A DNA stretch of 64,000 nucleotides from Apostichopus japonicus (lineage: Eukaryota; Echinodermata; Holothuroidea; Aspidochirotida; Stichopodidae): assembly GCF_037975245.1 (NCBI RefSeq), contig NC_092569.1, forward strand, positions 23,154,168 through 23,218,167, given 5' to 3'. The notes under the pieces were generated by a model that saw only the letters and a list, made by a program, of their open reading frames with translations, made no database searches and had not been told where the DNA came from. The translations under genes and the position numbers were made by a program. Every line of letters starts with the position of its first letter. Within the stretch, counting starts at the first letter, position 1. This document shows, piece by piece, positions 62,017-64,000 of the stretch.

Positions 62017-62279
62017 GTTACAGTTACTACTGTAAATCTTAAAGTTTTGTGACTAGGTAAAAACTGGATCGTGCTATAAACCGGTAGCATGTGTTATTGT
62101 GTTTACAGTAAGAACTGAGGAAATGTGTAATATAAACAAATCCAGTTGTTGGAATTTGTTGGGAAAACACATATCTTTAGTTCTTACTGTAAATCTACTA
62201 GCACATGTTACCGATTTATCAGCACGATCCAGTGTTCACTGTGGTACAAAACTTTGAGATTTACAGTAGTTGCTGTAAC
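62017..62279. repeat. foldback palindrome (MITE-like), copy 2
   Basis: Counterpart of 7950-8200 with slightly longer ends (GTTACAG...CTGTAAC). Arms about 62017-62130 and 62164-62279. Confidence 0.8.
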
Positions 62280-64000
62280 CTCAGTGTGAATCAGCTGACC
62301 ACACCCTCCAATTCCTAAAGTTTATTTCTGAAAAGGTAAAAGAGAAATTTAATACAAGACCGTGAACTTCTAGCTTGTCTTATACAGCAAGGAAGCTGAA
62401 TTAATTTCGGCGATCAAATATAACTCAGTTTCTTGTCGAAATTTAGACAACCATAGTCGACATATCCTCACTGAAATTCGCTCTTAATTCACAGATATCA
62501 CTTGAAATCACCGTTGCGTATGTTTTAAATTACCATTATTGAAATAATGACAGACTATTTTCTCTGATAAGTCTTGTTTTTTTCTCGCTACGAGATCCGA
62601 TGTCACATAATATGGGAAGCAATCAGTTTCAATTTTGCTTTAAAGTCAATCAATCCGTTCATGCGGTAATGTTTTGTAACAAGTAAAGACATGAGCGTGA
62701 ATGCCAATTGAAAAGTGAGGGGGCGGTTCATAAAAGACTGAACACGGATAAAACTGAAGGAGTCTGCTCGTAGCGAGCGCCTCGGGGCAAAATCTTTTTT
62801 TCGGGTGGGGTCAAAGGGCCGCCTAAGGGCCCTGACGGGGTCCAGGGTAAAAGTCCAGGCAAGAGCCGAAGTCTTCCAGTTTGTTTCTGTTTGGTTACTG
62901 CATTTTTACCAAAAGTCAGACCTGGCAAGTGATTAGACATAACTTAGGAAAGACTTATCTATTTAATATCCGGGTGAAACTTAGGGCCTTTATCATGATT
63001 GATAAAATCGAATCCTGAACCCAAACGGAAACATTCTCATTTTTTTGTTTCTCAAATACAATAATCTTGTTATACAGATGTCTACAATTTGGTACCTGAA
63101 GTACAATAAAAAAAAATCACCATTGAGTATCTGGCCACATTCACTTTATCGGAAACATACAATAAAAATACTTCAGTTCCCAAGCCAGGGTAGAATCTCT
63201 AGGGGTAGTTGAGTGATATCTAGAACAATTATGTATCGTCTAAATGATGTGGGTATATACTAGGGCCTTTTACGAAATTGTTAGTCAATGGGCCACCTCC
63301 CAAACTGGACCATTATGACACTATCGAAACGTAGCGCCCGCATCGGTTGGAGCGTAGCTCAGCAAGAAATTATTTTGTGAAAAATGCCCGCCCAGATTGC
63401 CGGAAATGGTACATTGCGAGCCTTGTAAGTTGCATATGAACATTCTAAAATGTGAGATCTCATGTTGTAGAAAATTTTACCCTCCACAAAAAAAAATTAT
63501 ATGAGAAGAAATCTTTGCGGGAGAAAATCACTTCGTAAGGGAGAAATAGGTCTTAACGTTACTTCATAAGCTATAATATTTGTTTCACATACCAAAGAGG
63601 GACCTACTAGAGGGTGTGGGGGGGGGGGGGGGCAAGTGAGCTGAGTGGATCGGCCGTGTAACTGACTGAGCCTCAATATTTTTAGTTAAATCAACGGGTC
63701 ACTGATTAAGGGGCTAACAATATAACTGATAAGCCTTTAGATACACAAAGACGTAATAAGTATATAGTCCAGGCGTTCACATAATCATAGGCCTACTTCC
63801 ATCTAGGAAGTTGAACTCTCACGGGCGCAACTGCCTCCCCCCCCCCCCTCCATGCAGGTTAAAAATAATATGCTGGAAAGGAGATTAGCGAATGCTGTTG
63901 GCTTTCGTGATCTGCTGGCTCATTATATAGCCTCAGAGTTATATGGGCGCTGTTCCTCATTTAATTTAGGCTACAAATAAAATCATTTATTCTTAAGTAT
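62280..64000. other. distal D flank, no gene seen
   Basis: Collinear with 8203-9790, the DNA just before copy B, with a G run at 63617, a C run at 63836 and a small GC-rich insertion near 62760-62860. The window ends about where a B-like leader exon would be expected some 600 bp later. Confidence 0.55.

Noticed and set aside
1..64000. CRISPR array, operons or prokaryotic features
   Set aside because: Spliced genes and LINE/MITE content show animal nuclear DNA; no regularly spaced repeat-spacer structure exists.

Overview
The window is animal nuclear DNA: AT-rich, almost all coding sequence split into short exons with GT..AG introns, and many transposon remnants. The genes belong to the fibrinogen-related protein (FREP / fibrinogen C-domain) family. 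Domain make-up (fibrinogen halves plus TIL plus EGF-like modules) and repeat content suggest a marine invertebrate deuterostome, most likely an echinoderm such as a sea cucumber. That identification is inference; no marker gene is present.

All recognisable genes are on the + strand and form a tandem family. Copy A (24-3099) lacks its 5' end because of the window edge. Copy B (10400-19882, 8 exons) and copy D (40871-50399) are the long form: signal peptide, linker exon, truncated first fibrinogen domain, TIL cysteine-rich module, VWC/TILa-like plus EGF-like module, complete second fibrinogen domain. Copy C (26524-36383, 7 exons) and the visible part of A are a short form in which the TIL and EGF modules are gone, apparently by an in-frame deletion that fused two exons. 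Every exon junction used here keeps phase, giving about 533 residues for B and 407 for C. Copy D has lost the acceptor half of its small exon 2, so its frame is broken unless another splice is used. Two decayed fragments of a further fibrinogen gene (5091-6760 and 52408-61330) lie downstream of A and D.

The array grew by segmental duplication. The C unit (about 24080-38400) is paralogous to the D unit (38400 onward), and the 3' flank of A (3100-9800) is paralogous to the 3' flank of D (50400-64000). The paralogous copies supply empty sites that date several insertions: a 714-bp element with an 8-bp target duplication in C intron 3; a 5'-truncated LINE in D intron 1; and a 7.48-kb TTAA-flanked insertion with 22-bp inverted repeats in the D flank. 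Other elements are a hAT-type MITE, a Mutator-like MITE with telomere-like repeats, duplicated foldback palindromes, a minus-strand LINE relic and a tRNA-like SINE relic.

The products are predicted secreted lectin-like recognition proteins. Members differ most in the Ca-site/ligand-pocket loop of the last exon and in presence or absence of the cysteine-rich middle, which fits an expanding innate recognition family.
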